The translations under genes and the position numbers were made by a program. DNA of 64,000 nt from Blautia sp. An81 (GTDB lineage: Bacteria; Bacillota; Clostridia; Lachnospirales; Lachnospiraceae). The notes under the pieces are model-generated. The model was not told where the DNA came from. It did not search any database and saw nothing but the letters and a program-made list of their open reading frames with translations. Positions 1 to 8,441 of this stretch are shown here, piece by piece (positions within the stretch are counted from its first letter, which is position 1; the number at the start of each line of letters is the position of its first letter). The stretch is taken from contig NZ_NFHH01000014.1 of the NCBI RefSeq assembly GCF_002161285.1, forward strand, positions 1 through 64,000, written 5' to 3'.

Positions 1-216
1 TTTGAGTGTTTTGGAAGAATGTCCATTCCTTTTATTATCGCTCTTCAGATCACCTTTACAATTTTTTTCATAGCCCAGAGTTGCATCCATCTCGGCTTCC
101 AGAAGCTCCTGCAGGATATCTTTGAAGCTGTCTTTAAGAAGGGCGTAAACATCAGCCACACTGGTAATGTTGTTTTCTGTAATAATCTGTCGGATTTGGT
201 CTTTTGCTACTGCCAT
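1..216 (-). CDS. IS256-family transposase, N-terminal fragment (cut by window edge)
   Basis: Reads leftward out of the window, so only about 72 N-terminal residues are visible. The text MAVAKDQIRQIITENNI followed by ILQELLEAEMDATLGYEK and a DNKRNGHSSKT segment is the usual start of IS256/Mutator-type transposases, which cut and paste their element using a DDE active site that would lie further left. The ATG at 216 is preceded by AAAAGGAG-like sequence (plus strand about 225-232). The family match is from memory of conserved N-terminal text; whether the gene is intact cannot be judged here. Confidence 0.85.
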   Translation of the reverse strand, partial: MAVAKDQIRQIITENNITSVADVYALLKDSFKDILQELLEAEMDATLGYEKNCKGDLKSDNKRNGHSSKTLK

Positions 217-310
217 AAATAAACTCCTTTTCGATAAGAATTGTCATATCTGTAATTCTTACCAAAAAGGAGCCATTTTTTACCAAAGCCACAAAGTTTT
301 TTACACTACC
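217..310. mobile_element. Probable terminal part of the IS256-like element
   Basis: Non-coding stretch between the transposase start and the next gene. It holds a near-perfect inverted repeat (GATAAGAATT ... AATTCTTACC, about 232-265), then a segment that on the minus strand begins GGTAGTGTAAAAAACTTTGTG (about 290-310), resembling an IS256-type terminal repeat. The exact element end and target duplication cannot be fixed, because the other end lies outside the window. Confidence 0.45.
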
Positions 311-354
311 TAATAGATTAATTTCACCAAAAATGTAGACAGTTTATTGCACTT

Positions 355-846
355 TTAATCTACCCAAATACCATTTGTAACTGGCATTTGACTCTCAACT
401 GTTCCTCCATCTGTTGCTACACATGCTGCTTTGACACGATAGTAATAACCTCTGGAGACAGATGTATTAAAGCTTCGAGAAAGTACACCTATATTGGAAG
501 CACTGTATGACTTTGTGGCAACGTCATTCCAGTATTTTCCATCATATCTTTGCAAGACTAATGTCAAATCCATTCTATCACATATTACCGCACCAATCAC
601 AGAACCATAGGCATTGACTGTTCCATCATCATTATCTGACACCCGAGCAACTCCTCTATTCAAGATGTTCCCTCTAGCCCGATTATATAAAGTAACTTCA
701 GAAACATTGTCCTCTATCAATGTAGAGCCTTCCACAACTTTTCCTAATTCTGGTGGTATTGTCTCTGCATATGTAGGTATAGACATTCCCAACAAAAGTG
801 CAGTAGTTAAGCACAATCCTACCATCTTCTTTATCTTTTTCTTCAT
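355..846 (-). CDS. Secreted DUF6147-family protein
   Basis: Predicted exported protein of 163 residues. It starts MKKKIKKMVG followed by a hydrophobic core and TYA at 25-27, a typical Sec signal peptide with cleavage after Ala27. The mature part ends RGYYYRVKAACV and TNGIWVD, a pattern I associate with DUF6147 proteins of Clostridia; the function is unknown. The ATG at 846 is chosen over an upstream ATG at 882 because TTAGGAGGAAATTATTT sits just before it and the signal peptide begins there. It lies 13 bases downstream of the anti-sigma-like gene and is probably co-transcribed, suggesting an envelope-stress or surface role. Two cysteines are present in the mature region (Cys87 area and near the C-terminus). 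Confidence 0.75.
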   Translation of the reverse strand: MKKKIKKMVGLCLTTALLLGMSIPTYAETIPPELGKVVEGSTLIEDNVSEVTLYNRARGNILNRGVARVSDNDDGTVNAYGSVIGAVICDRMDLTLVLQRYDGKYWNDVATKSYSASNIGVLSRSFNTSVSRGYYYRVKAACVATDGGTVESQMPVTNGIWVD

Positions 847-859
847 AAATAATTTCCTC

Positions 860-1828
860 CTAATACATAATATTTTCTGCAATACTTCTCATTTCTTCTT
901 CTTCTATTTTTCCTGTCAACTCATAATATATATTTTTATAATCCCATTGAAGAATATATGTAGGTCTTTCATCGTCTTCATTCTCCACCTTCCAAAGTGT
1001 AGATTGAACCGGGCTAAAAATCTGACTAGTTATATTACCAAGCATTTCTCCAGAATCACTTAATGCAAATGCTGAAGCGTTTTTGTCATTTATAAATGCT
1101 GTTAACACAACTAAATTTTCATCTGATATATATTGTAGGTAGCCTATTTTTGCTTCACTGTCTACTTCATAAGTACTAAAAAGTAAATTTTTAGGAAAAT
1201 AAAAAAAGTCTGGAAGCTCCGCCGCTAATACTTCTTCTATCTCTGCTTTTGCTTCTTCTTCTGTTACTTCTCCTTGCAATGTTTCTTCATTATCCATTGT
1301 TGTCCCTACATCATTCCCCATCATACTATCTACTCTTTCCATTATATACGCCCTGTTCGCCTCACTGCTCATGGAAACCCCAAAGATTCCAAATACAGTT
1401 ACCGCCGCAACAGCGGCCCACTTTATCACCTTCTCTCTAATATCTGCGAACTTATGTCTACCTGTGTCTTTATTAAGGATTTTTTTCGTTTCACTATTTA
1501 ATTTTTCTTTATTCAGTTTTTCGCTTACAATTTCTTCTTTTGTATCTTTGTTTTCTTTATCTTTGAATTTATCTTCGCTTACTGTAGTTTGTACAGAATC
1601 CGGTGCAGACTGAACAGAGCCCTGCTCCTTTGCCTTCTGCAAAAGCTTCTGGAAACTTTCTTCTGTGGGTTTCCAGTTTTCAGAATCGGGAATCTCGTCA
1701 ATTTCTTTCTCGATAGCCGCCGCTTCCTTCAAAAACTGCTGCTGTACCCACTGTTCAAACTCCCTGTCTCTCGCTTCTTCAGCAGACTGAAGCCCTGCAC
1801 CGCCGTTCTTTTCTTCTATTTTACCCAT
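860..1828 (-). CDS. Single-pass membrane protein, anti-sigma-factor-like (DUF4367-type C-terminus)
   Basis: A 322-residue protein with a charged cytoplasmic N-terminal half (residues 1-135, rich in Glu/Lys, probably partly helical), one membrane segment at about 137-154 and an extracellular domain of about 165 residues ending in LQWDYKNIYYEL and a short acidic tail. This layout and the C-terminal text match DUF4367-type proteins that sit beside ECF-like sigma factors in Clostridia and act as anti-sigma or sensor proteins. A sigma gene lies 1.1 kb upstream on the same strand, but murG in the opposite orientation intervenes. The start follows GATAGGAGTTTC. The anti-sigma role is inference. Confidence 0.6.
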   Translation of the reverse strand: MGKIEEKNGGAGLQSAEEARDREFEQWVQQQFLKEAAAIEKEIDEIPDSENWKPTEESFQKLLQKAKEQGSVQSAPDSVQTTVSEDKFKDKENKDTKEEIVSEKLNKEKLNSETKKILNKDTGRHKFADIREKVIKWAAVAAVTVFGIFGVSMSSEANRAYIMERVDSMMGNDVGTTMDNEETLQGEVTEEEAKAEIEEVLAAELPDFFYFPKNLLFSTYEVDSEAKIGYLQYISDENLVVLTAFINDKNASAFALSDSGEMLGNITSQIFSPVQSTLWKVENEDDERPTYILQWDYKNIYYELTGKIEEEEMRSIAENIMY

Positions 1829-1845
1829 GAAACTCCTATCTTTTC

Positions 1846-1874
1846 TTGACTTTTCCCCGCAAGTGTATCATATT
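1846..1874 (+). promoter_or_regulatory. Candidate promoter of murG
   Basis: TTGACT (1846-1851) and CATATT (1869-1874) are separated by 17 bases, in the short gap upstream of murG. The -10 is imperfect. Confidence 0.4.
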
Positions 1875-1910
1875 ATCTTATAGTTACATTTTAGAATCAG
1901 GAGGAACACC

Positions 1911-2975
1911 ATGAAGCATATCGTTCTTACCGGCGGAGGTACTGCCGGCCATGTAACCCCAAATATTGCAATGATACCCCGTTTAAAAGAACTGGGATAT
2001 AAAATCTCTTATATTGGTTCCTATGAAGGAATTGAGAAAAAACTCATTGAGGAGCTGGGAATTCCCTATTATGGGATTTCCTCTGGAAAATTAAGGCGTT
2101 ACTTTGATGTCAAAAACTTTACAGATCCTTTCCGGGTTGTGAAAGGTTTTATGGAAGCCAAAAAACTCATGAAAGATCTGAAGCCTGATGTAGTATTCTC
2201 CAAAGGCGGTTTTGTAACAGTTCCTGTTGTAATCGCCGCCAGCAGGAAGAAAATCCCTACTTTTATCCATGAGTCAGATATGACTCCCGGTCTGGCCAAC
2301 AAAATATGTATACCCTTTGCCACAAAAGTGTGCTGCAACTTTCCCGAAACTGTTTCCCATCTTCCTGAAGAAAAGGCTGTTCTCACCGGAACGCCTATCC
2401 GCCAGGAGCTTCTCACTGGAAGCAGAGAAAAAGGGTTGGAATTTACAGGTTTCTCACCTGATAAACCAGTTATCCTTATCATCGGAGGAAGTCTTGGTGC
2501 CGCTGCCGTAAATCAGGCGGTAAGAGCAGTCCTTCCGGAACTCCTCCAGGATTTCCAAGTCATCCATCTCTGCGGCAAAGGCAAAATAGATGACAGCCTG
2601 GAAGGCACCCCAGGGTATGTTCAGTATGAATATATCAAAAAAGAACTTGCAGATCTTTTTGCTCTGGCAGATGTTGTGATCTCAAGAGCCGGCGCCAATG
2701 CTATCTGCGAACTCAGCGCTTTAAACAAGCCGAATCTCCTGATTCCTCTTTCTGCCCGTGCAAGCAGAGGTGACCAGATACTCAATGCCCGTTCTTTCGA
2801 ACATCTGGGATACAGTAAGGTTCTGGAAGAAGAAGAACTTACAAATGAATCCCTGCTGACTGCTGTCTATGACCTTTACGAGCACAGAGAATCTTACATT
2901 ACCGCAATGTCTTCCAGCAAGCACAAAAACTCTATTGAATTGATTGTGCAGCTTATTGAAAAAGCGGTAAAATAA
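1911..2975 (+). CDS. murG: UDP-GlcNAc:undecaprenyl-PP-MurNAc-pentapeptide GlcNAc transferase
   Basis: MurG makes lipid II by transferring GlcNAc from UDP-GlcNAc to lipid I on the inner face of the membrane. The 354-residue length is normal for the family. The glycine-rich acceptor loop [11 protein letters not shown] is at residues 8-18, a second loop [11 protein letters not shown] is near residue 190, and [11 protein letters not shown], the UDP-sugar-binding region typical of GT28 enzymes, follows in the C-terminal domain. The start is preceded by AATCAGGAGGAACACC. It stands alone rather than in a dcw cluster, and is flanked by a sigma gene and an anti-sigma-like gene on the other strand; its stop abuts the sigma gene stop (2975/2976). 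Confidence 0.95.
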   Translation: MKHIVLTGGGTAGHVTPNIAMIPRLKELGYKISYIGSYEGIEKKLIEELGIPYYGISSGKLRRYFDVKNFTDPFRVVKGFMEAKKLMKDLKPDVVFSKGGFVTVPVVIAASRKKIPTFIHESDMTPGLANKICIPFATKVCCNFPETVSHLPEEKAVLTGTPIRQELLTGSREKGLEFTGFSPDKPVILIIGGSLGAAAVNQAVRAVLPELLQDFQVIHLCGKGKIDDSLEGTPGYVQYEYIKKELADLFALADVVISRAGANAICELSALNKPNLLIPLSARASRGDQILNARSFEHLGYSKVLEEEELTNESLLTAVYDLYEHRESYITAMSSSKHKNSIELIVQLIEKAVK

Positions 2976-3533
2976 TCAGGCTCTTTCAAAGTCATCTCTG
3001 TAGTGCTCTTTTATCCACTCTTTCATTCGATGTTTCTTGGCTCTCAGATTTTCTACTGAGATGCCAAGAGCACGAGCCGTCTCTTCCGGGCTTTCGCCTT
3101 CTACAACTGTTCTCATCATGATTTCATACCATTCACTGTTTCTGTTTGCCAAATCCTGAAATAATTTTCCTGTCAATTCTCTCAACATAATCTTATGTGC
3201 AATCTCATCCTCAAAGAAATCTTGTCTTTGGCCGTAAATCCACTCTGTTGCATTATCCTGGTTCGTTTCATCCTCATCAGGAGACATAGAGGCCGTAACC
3301 TCATGGACCTGATAGGCTTTCCTGCAAAAGTCAATGGCTTTTCTTCTGGCATTTACAAGGAGCCACTGACGATAATATTCTTCCTTTAAAGTATGTTCTT
3401 TCAACGAAAATAAAAGAAATACTTCCTGAGCCACATCTTCTGAAAAATCATAGTCTTTCAAAACACTGAACGCCGTTTTCTTTACTAAACCATAGTATTG
3501 CTGATAAATTTCACGAAACCGCTCATCGTTCAT
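2976..3533 (-). CDS. ECF-like RNA polymerase sigma factor
   Basis: A 185-residue sigma-70-family protein with region 2 (YYGLVKKTAFSVLKDYDFSEDVAQEVFLL is the usual core-binding and -10-recognition pattern, residues about 13-43) and region 4 (the SPEETARALGISVENLRAKKHR helix-turn-helix near residues 150-172). It directs RNA polymerase to a small regulon, probably under control of a membrane anti-sigma protein. It lies 18 bases downstream of the HIT gene on the same strand and converges on murG. The likely partner is the DUF4367-like gene at 860-1828. Its ribosome site is weak, which suggests translational coupling or low expression. Confidence 0.85.
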   Translation of the reverse strand: MNDERFREIYQQYYGLVKKTAFSVLKDYDFSEDVAQEVFLLFSLKEHTLKEEYYRQWLLVNARRKAIDFCRKAYQVHEVTASMSPDEDETNQDNATEWIYGQRQDFFEDEIAHKIMLRELTGKLFQDLANRNSEWYEIMMRTVVEGESPEETARALGISVENLRAKKHRMKEWIKEHYRDDFERA

Positions 3534-3551
3534 CTTTTGTATCCATTTCTA

Positions 3552-3959
3552 TTATTTTAAAGAAAATTTTGAAAGAATCTCCTCTTTGTCTTCTGGCGTA
3601 AGTGTGCCTGGATTCCAGGAGATACCGGCATTGTCACCGTCTCTTCTCGGTATCAGATGCATATGAAAATGAAATACCGTTTGTCCTGCTGCTTCTCCAT
3701 TATTTTGTACTACGTTATATCCGTCGCATTTCAAAACCTCTTTCATTTCCGTTATGACTTTTTTTGCCAGCACCATTGCATCTCCTGCCAACCCCTCGGG
3801 TAATTCATAAAGATTTTCATAATGTGACTTTGGAAGAATCAGGGCATGACCTTTCGTTGCAGGCCCAAGGTCCAGGATTACCCTGAATTTCTCATCCTCA
3901 TAAAGTGTTGCCGATGGAATTTCTCCATTGGCGATTTTGCAAAAAATACATTCTTTCAT
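3552..3959 (-). CDS. HIT family hydrolase (nucleoside phosphoramidase/dinucleotide hydrolase type)
   Basis: A 135-residue histidine-triad protein. The triad HFHMHLIP is at residues 97-104 and the N-terminal CIFCKIANGEIP is the conserved start of Hint-type proteins (two cysteines that often bind zinc). Such proteins hydrolyse nucleotidyl phosphoramidates or related adenosine nucleotides in the cytoplasm. The length is typical. An AAAGGAG-type ribosome site precedes the ATG. The sigma gene follows 18 bases downstream, so the two may share a transcript. Confidence 0.93.
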   Translation of the reverse strand: MKECIFCKIANGEIPSATLYEDEKFRVILDLGPATKGHALILPKSHYENLYELPEGLAGDAMVLAKKVITEMKEVLKCDGYNVVQNNGEAAGQTVFHFHMHLIPRRDGDNAGISWNPGTLTPEDKEEILSKFSLK

Positions 3960-3988
3960 ATTTTTTCTCCTTTCCTTTCATAATATAT

Positions 3989-4003
3989 CCGAATTTAATT
4001 CGG
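3989..4003. repeat. Short palindrome upstream of the HIT gene
   Basis: CCGAATTTAATTCGG, a 15-base palindrome with a 3-base centre, sits between the divergent HIT and histidine kinase genes and could be an operator. No protein partner can be named. Confidence 0.3.
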
Positions 4004-4054
4004 CATTTGTGACACTTTTGTCGAAATTTGGTATTTTTTGTAAAACAAATTTAT

Positions 4055-4083
4055 TTGCCATTTAAAAATTTCAGTGCTAAACT
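4055..4083 (+). promoter_or_regulatory. Candidate promoter of the histidine kinase gene
   Basis: TTGCCA (4055-4060), 17 bases, TAAACT (4078-4083), about 30 bases before the ATG at 4114. Confidence 0.5.
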
Positions 4084-4113
4084 ATCTACGAAAAACAAAT
4101 TGGGAGGAATATT

Positions 4114-4842
4114 ATGGAATCGCAAACAGGATCTTCTGTCTTTCAGCTTTCAGGAAACAGCAATCCTGACTATAAAACCCTTTATCAGGAATTACAGGTA
4201 AAACAGCAGTTTCTGCTGTCTCAGATTTCTCATGAAATCCGCAACCCGGTAACTCTCATCAACAGCTTTCTTCAGTTATTTGAAAGCCACCATCCAGAAA
4301 TCAAAGAAGATGACTATTGGGAAAAGATCATGGAAAACATGAGTTTTCTCAGAGCTCTGCTGGAAGAGTTCTCTTCTTTCAATAACTCTGCCAAACTCCA
4401 CCTTCAAGAAATAAATCTGGACAGCATTTTCCGGGAAACTGTAGAATCTCTGACTCCGCTCTGCCAGACTCTGGAAATCTCTCTTCTCTATGAAAAAGAA
4501 ACTGCAGTCCCTCTGATTTCAGCAGACCCTACAAAAATACGTCAAGTACTGCTGAATCTCCTCACAAATGCCAGAGAAGCCATTGGACGCCAGGGTCTGA
4601 TCCGCTGTTCTCTCAGCTGTGACGGAGAAAATATCTATTTGTGTGTAAAAGACACAGGAAGCGGTATCCCTGTCAGCCATCAAAAAGATATTTTTGAACC
4701 TTTTGTCACCTATAAGCAGGGTGGTACCGGCCTTGGACTGGCCATTTGTAAAAGAATCATTTCCGCCCACGGCGGTCAGATTTTCTTTCGTTCTTCCGCT
4801 GGAGAGGATACTTCCTTTACAGTTGTTCTGCCAATCACCTGA
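4114..4842 (+). CDS. Soluble sensor histidine kinase without a linked response regulator
   Basis: A 242-residue protein with only the catalytic core: HisKA with the phospho-accepting H-box QISHEIRNPV (His40), and HATPase_c with N-box NLLTNAREA (about 150), G1 DTGSGIP (about 178) and G2 GGTGLGLAI (about 205). No membrane segment or sensor domain is visible, so it is cytoplasmic; the first 30 residues are too short for a known input domain. The kinase core is similar to KinB/NtrB-like enzymes of Firmicutes. GGGAGGAATATT precedes the ATG. No response regulator gene is adjacent, so its partner is unknown. Its stop codon overlaps the rhomboid gene stop by 8 bases. Confidence 0.85.
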   Translation: MESQTGSSVFQLSGNSNPDYKTLYQELQVKQQFLLSQISHEIRNPVTLINSFLQLFESHHPEIKEDDYWEKIMENMSFLRALLEEFSSFNNSAKLHLQEINLDSIFRETVESLTPLCQTLEISLLYEKETAVPLISADPTKIRQVLLNLLTNAREAIGRQGLIRCSLSCDGENIYLCVKDTGSGIPVSHQKDIFEPFVTYKQGGTGLGLAICKRIISAHGGQIFFRSSAGEDTSFTVVLPIT

Positions 4843-5458
4843 CTGGGATCGAGGACTTTCTCCTGTGATAAAAGAGCAGGGCAAAAAGGAAGCCCAGGAC
4901 CAGTCCTCCCAGGTGAGCCATATTGTTTACTCCGGTACTGGTCAGGCCATGGTAAAGAGAAAGGAAAGCCAGAATAAGAAGCTGACGTGAGGTAAAGTTC
5001 TCTATATGACCTTTATTTCTCACTACCACATAAAGCAGCCCGCCTATAGCTGCAAAAACTCCTCCGGACGCCCCAGCAGACACCACATATTCATTCACAT
5101 ATACTTCATGGAAAACAGAGAGCAGATTTGCTCCGGCTCCGCCCAGAAAGTAGATAAGTGCATATCTGACTTTCCCTAGATTTCTCTCCAGACAATCTCC
5201 GATGAATAAAAGCACCAGCATATTATTTCCCAGATGCTGGAGACTGAAATGGAGAAACATGGCAGTGATCAGCCGGTAGTATTCATGATCCTGGGCAATA
5301 TCCAGAGTTCCTGCTGCTCCCCACCGGAGCATATGTCTTATGTCTTCGCAGGACCCGGTAATTTCTACAAGAATAAATATTAGAATATTTAACAAAATAA
5401 TCGTATGATTAACAGGCGCCTTTTTCCAAAAGGCCACAGCTGACTTGAATTCGTTCAA
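4835..5458 (-). CDS. Rhomboid-family intramembrane serine protease
   Basis: A 207-residue polytopic membrane protein. The catalytic Ser is in GASGG (Ser131) and the catalytic His is in NNMAHLGGL (His182), which together form the rhomboid dyad. An HLGNN motif (about 75-79) supplies the conserved oxyanion-side residues. About six membrane segments fit the family. Rhomboids cleave transmembrane helices of substrate proteins in the membrane. The substrate here is unknown; in other bacteria rhomboids process surface or secretion components. It is convergent with the histidine kinase gene. Its AT-rich upstream region is shared with the pilus promoter. Confidence 0.92.
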   Translation of the reverse strand: MNEFKSAVAFWKKAPVNHTIILLNILIFILVEITGSCEDIRHMLRWGAAGTLDIAQDHEYYRLITAMFLHFSLQHLGNNMLVLLFIGDCLERNLGKVRYALIYFLGGAGANLLSVFHEVYVNEYVVSAGASGGVFAAIGGLLYVVVRNKGHIENFTSRQLLILAFLSLYHGLTSTGVNNMAHLGGLVLGFLFALLFYHRRKSSIPVR

Positions 5459-5591
5459 TTTTCTATATCTTTCTAAATTTTCTAATTTAATTGTATTATA
5501 AAACTTTTTGCATACTTATGCAATATAGAGTCAATACTGTTCTGTAAATTTATGCAGAACTTCTAAAAACTCTTTTTGTGCATTATTTTCC

Positions 5592-5620
5592 TTTACAGAG
5601 TTCTTTTGTAAGGGTATAAT
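5592..5620 (+). promoter_or_regulatory. Promoter of the Tad pilus operon
   Basis: TTTACA (5592-5597), exactly 17 bases, and a consensus TATAAT (5615-5620). It would give a leader of about 115 bases ahead of the GTG at 5742, containing a small hairpin (TTCTCC ACACA GGAGAA, about 5646-5662). The rest of 5459-5741 shows no gene. Confidence 0.65.
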
Positions 5621-5741
5621 CTGACTTACATCAACAGATGTTCTCTTCTCCACACAGGAGAATCTCAAGTATCTTTTTATTCTGCGGGCCTGTCGGTCCA
5701 TGACTCCAGTTTGACTGATATAAAAGAAAAGAGGTGATAAA

Positions 5742-6251
5742 GTGCCCGTCCGGGATATATTGCTTATAACCATTGCCGGCGGAGGGGTATTTATGGACGT
5801 ATTACAGGAAAAGGTGGATAACCGGCTGATCTGCCTGGGATTTGGCACAGGTCTTTTCTTCTGGATTTTCCACTCTGGCCCAGGGGGAATCTTGGACTTT
5901 CTTTCCGGTTTCCTTTTTCCTCTAATCTGTCTCCTTCCTCTGCATTATTTTGGCATGCTCGGCGGCGGAGATATAAAGCTTCTGTCTGTTCTGGGCGGCA
6001 TCCTGGGTTATCCTGCAGTTGTGAAGCTTCTGTTTTTTACATTTCTTACCGGAGGTATCCTTTCTCTGGCATTTCTTATCCTCTGTGGGAATCTGAAAGA
6101 ACGCATTTCTTATTTTATTTCTTACTTCTCCGGATACAGGACAAAAAGAGTTAGAGAAAATTACAGAAAGAAAGGGCCGAGGCCTGAAAATTACCATTTC
6201 ACTGTTCCTATTTTTACGGGAATCATCTTATTTGTAGGAGGCTGCTATTGA
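5742..6251 (+). CDS. Tad locus prepilin peptidase (A24 family), first copy
   Basis: A 169-residue membrane aspartyl protease that removes the short leader of Flp-type prepilins. The catalytic aspartates are Asp19 (in FMDVLQEKVDN) and Asp77 in the hallmark GGGDIKLL motif. It lacks the N-terminal methylation domain of larger PilD enzymes, as is usual for TadV/CpaA. It starts with GTG after GAGGTGATAAA. It is first in the operon, and its TGA overlaps the TTG start of the next gene. A second A24 enzyme lies at 12839-13288. Confidence 0.9.
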   Translation: MPVRDILLITIAGGGVFMDVLQEKVDNRLICLGFGTGLFFWIFHSGPGGILDFLSGFLFPLICLLPLHYFGMLGGGDIKLLSVLGGILGYPAVVKLLFFTFLTGGILSLAFLILCGNLKERISYFISYFSGYRTKRVRENYRKKGPRPENYHFTVPIFTGIILFVGGCY

Positions 6252-7249
6252 AAAAAGATATGATTGCTGTCTGTGATTCTGAAGCGGGATACGCTGGAAA
6301 TTTTGCAGACTATTTAAACGCCAGAAAAAAATTCCCCTTTCGGGCAGAGGCTTTTACTGATTCTGAAAAGCTGTGTCAATATGCTGAAAAAAACCGTCCC
6401 AGATTTTTATTGATCGCAGAGGAAAATTTAACTGATCAGGTGCAAAAACTTCAGATTCCTCATATGATCATACTCTCCTCAGAAAAAGAATCTGAAGCTG
6501 GAGAAGACAGATATGTATATAAATATCAGTCTGCCGAAAGCCTTGTCCGTGAAGTAATGACATACTGTCAGGAATCCCCTCCCACCGAACTTGAGCTGGG
6601 ATATAAAAAGAAGCTTGGGATGGCAGGAATATATTCTCCTCTGGGAAGATGTGGAAAAACACTCTTTGCCCTTACCGTGGGCCAAATTCTGGGAGAGCAG
6701 AAAAATACCCTGTATATCAACATGGAAGATTTTTCTGGCTGGCAGAAATCTATTCATGAAGCAGACTGTGAAAATCTCAGCGATTTCTTCTACTGCCTTC
6801 GTACAGGCAGAGAAAAACCTGCTCTGGATACTCTTATTCACAGCTGGGGAAACCTGGACTACTTCTCACCAGTCTCCTCTTTTGAGGATCTCAGAGGTAT
6901 AAGTTTCCAGGAGTGGACAGCACTTTTTGAATTCCTGGAAAAGGAAAGCAGTTACCAACAGCTGGTACTGGATATAGGAAACGGTGCAGATCAGCTATTC
7001 TCAATGCTGGAGCTCTGCGACAAAATTTATATGCCGGTTTTAGAGGATTGGATATCACAGTATAAAATACAGCAATTCAAGAATATGGCAGAAGTATTAT
7101 CGGACAGTTTATTGGAAAAAATCACGGAACTCCATCTTTCTTTTGCTCCCTGCGCAGAAAAAAATCCGGATTTTCCCAAAAGTCTCCTCCATGGAAAATG
7201 GGGTGCAGAAGTGCGAAGAATACTGGAGGTGAAAGGGCCCCTTGGATAA
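6248..7249 (+). CDS. TadZ/CpaE-like pilus assembly ATPase
   Basis: A 333-residue protein with an N-terminal receiver-like domain (about 1-110; it has no obvious phospho-acceptor Asp motif) and a C-terminal MinD/ParA-type P-loop domain beginning YSPLGRCGKTLFAL (about residue 130). TadZ proteins localise the Tad machine at the pole or membrane. The Walker A is the ParA-like GRCGKT form. The start is TTG, overlapping the preceding stop (ATTGA), so translation is probably coupled. The C-terminal sequence is divergent, as is usual in Gram-positive versions. The protein is assigned by its position before tadA as well as by sequence. Confidence 0.8.
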   Translation: MKKDMIAVCDSEAGYAGNFADYLNARKKFPFRAEAFTDSEKLCQYAEKNRPRFLLIAEENLTDQVQKLQIPHMIILSSEKESEAGEDRYVYKYQSAESLVREVMTYCQESPPTELELGYKKKLGMAGIYSPLGRCGKTLFALTVGQILGEQKNTLYINMEDFSGWQKSIHEADCENLSDFFYCLRTGREKPALDTLIHSWGNLDYFSPVSSFEDLRGISFQEWTALFEFLEKESSYQQLVLDIGNGADQLFSMLELCDKIYMPVLEDWISQYKIQQFKNMAEVLSDSLLEKITELHLSFAPCAEKNPDFPKSLLHGKWGAEVRRILEVKGPLG

Positions 7250-8441
7250 ATCTGAAAAGCTTTTTTCCAAAATCCGGTCAGATTTGGCCCGAAAGCTGGA
7301 AAATACATGGGAAACCTCAGATCAGGAAGTCCTGAATATTATTGATGAGCTGTTGCTGGAGGAGCGGAAAAAATTCTATCTTTCTCTCAAGCGTATGGAA
7401 GAACTGAGAAAAGAACTGTTCCGTTCTCTGAGAAAAATGGACGTGCTGGAAGAGCTGCTGGAAGATGATACGATCACTGAAATCATGGTGAACCGCTGGG
7501 ATCAGATTTTTATCGAGCGGGAAGGCCATCTGATTCTCTGGCCCAAAACTTTTACCTCCCCCGAAAAACTGGAAGATGTTATTAGTCAGATTGCTTCCAG
7601 ATGCAACCGGGTGATCAATACTCTTCAGCCCGTAGTAGATGCCAGGCTTCCAGGAGGCGAACGTGTCAACGCAGTTATATCTCCGGTTGCCCTTGACGGA
7701 CCTGTTCTGACCATCCGCAAATTCCCAAAGGAGCCTATAACCATGGAAAAACTCTTAAATTTAGGCAGTATTACACCAGAGGCTGCGTGTTTTCTGGAGA
7801 AAGCAGTCACAGCTGGATACACCATACTGATAGGGGGAGGCACCGGTTCCGGAAAAACTACCTTTCTGAATGCACTGTCTCAATATATCCCTAATGATGA
7901 AAGAGTCATAACTATTGAAGACAACGCAGAGCTGCAGATACAGGGAATCCCTAATCTGGTCAGACTGGAATGCAGACAGGCAAATATTGAAAAGTCTCAG
8001 GAAATAACCATTGCAGATCTTCTGAAAACATGTCTCCGCATGCGCCCCAGCAGGCTCATAGTGGGAGAAGTCCGTTCCGGAGAAGCCGCCCAGCTTCTCC
8101 AAGCTGTAAATATAGGCAATGACGGAAGTCTCTCCACACTCCATGCCAATACCTGTTGGGACATGGTCAGCAGACTGGAAACTATGGCGTTAATGGGAAT
8201 CCAGCTTCCTATTCCCGTAATCCGCAGGCAGATCGTCTCTGGATTCGACCTTTTTGTCCATCTGGGAAGACTGAAGGATAAAAGCCGTAAGGTACTGGAG
8301 ATTGCCGAGGTAAAAGGCATGGCAGGCGAAGAAGTAGAGCTGAACCCCCTCTTTATAAGGAATGAAGAGCTGATTAGAACAGGTAGTCTTCTTCACCGGG
8401 AAAAATTTGAAAAGGCGGGCATTATTTATGAAGAAATCTGA
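7242..8441 (+). CDS. tadA: Type II/IV secretion ATPase TadA/CpaF
   Basis: A 399-residue hexameric ATPase that powers pilus assembly on the cytoplasmic face. Visible motifs are the Walker A GGGTGSGKTTFLNAL (about residue 200), the Asp box around ERVITIEDNAEL, the Walker B-like LIVGEVRSGEA and the His box STLHANT. The N-terminal helical domain has the CpaF-type text ITEIMVNRWDQIFIEREG. It starts at TTG after GGAGGTGAAAGGGCCCC and overlaps the tadZ stop by 8 bases. It is the best-conserved gene of the Tad set and fixes the identity of the cluster. Confidence 0.95.
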   Translation: MDKSEKLFSKIRSDLARKLENTWETSDQEVLNIIDELLLEERKKFYLSLKRMEELRKELFRSLRKMDVLEELLEDDTITEIMVNRWDQIFIEREGHLILWPKTFTSPEKLEDVISQIASRCNRVINTLQPVVDARLPGGERVNAVISPVALDGPVLTIRKFPKEPITMEKLLNLGSITPEAACFLEKAVTAGYTILIGGGTGSGKTTFLNALSQYIPNDERVITIEDNAELQIQGIPNLVRLECRQANIEKSQEITIADLLKTCLRMRPSRLIVGEVRSGEAAQLLQAVNIGNDGSLSTLHANTCWDMVSRLETMALMGIQLPIPVIRRQIVSGFDLFVHLGRLKDKSRKVLEIAEVKGMAGEEVELNPLFIRNEELIRTGSLLHREKFEKAGIIYEEI

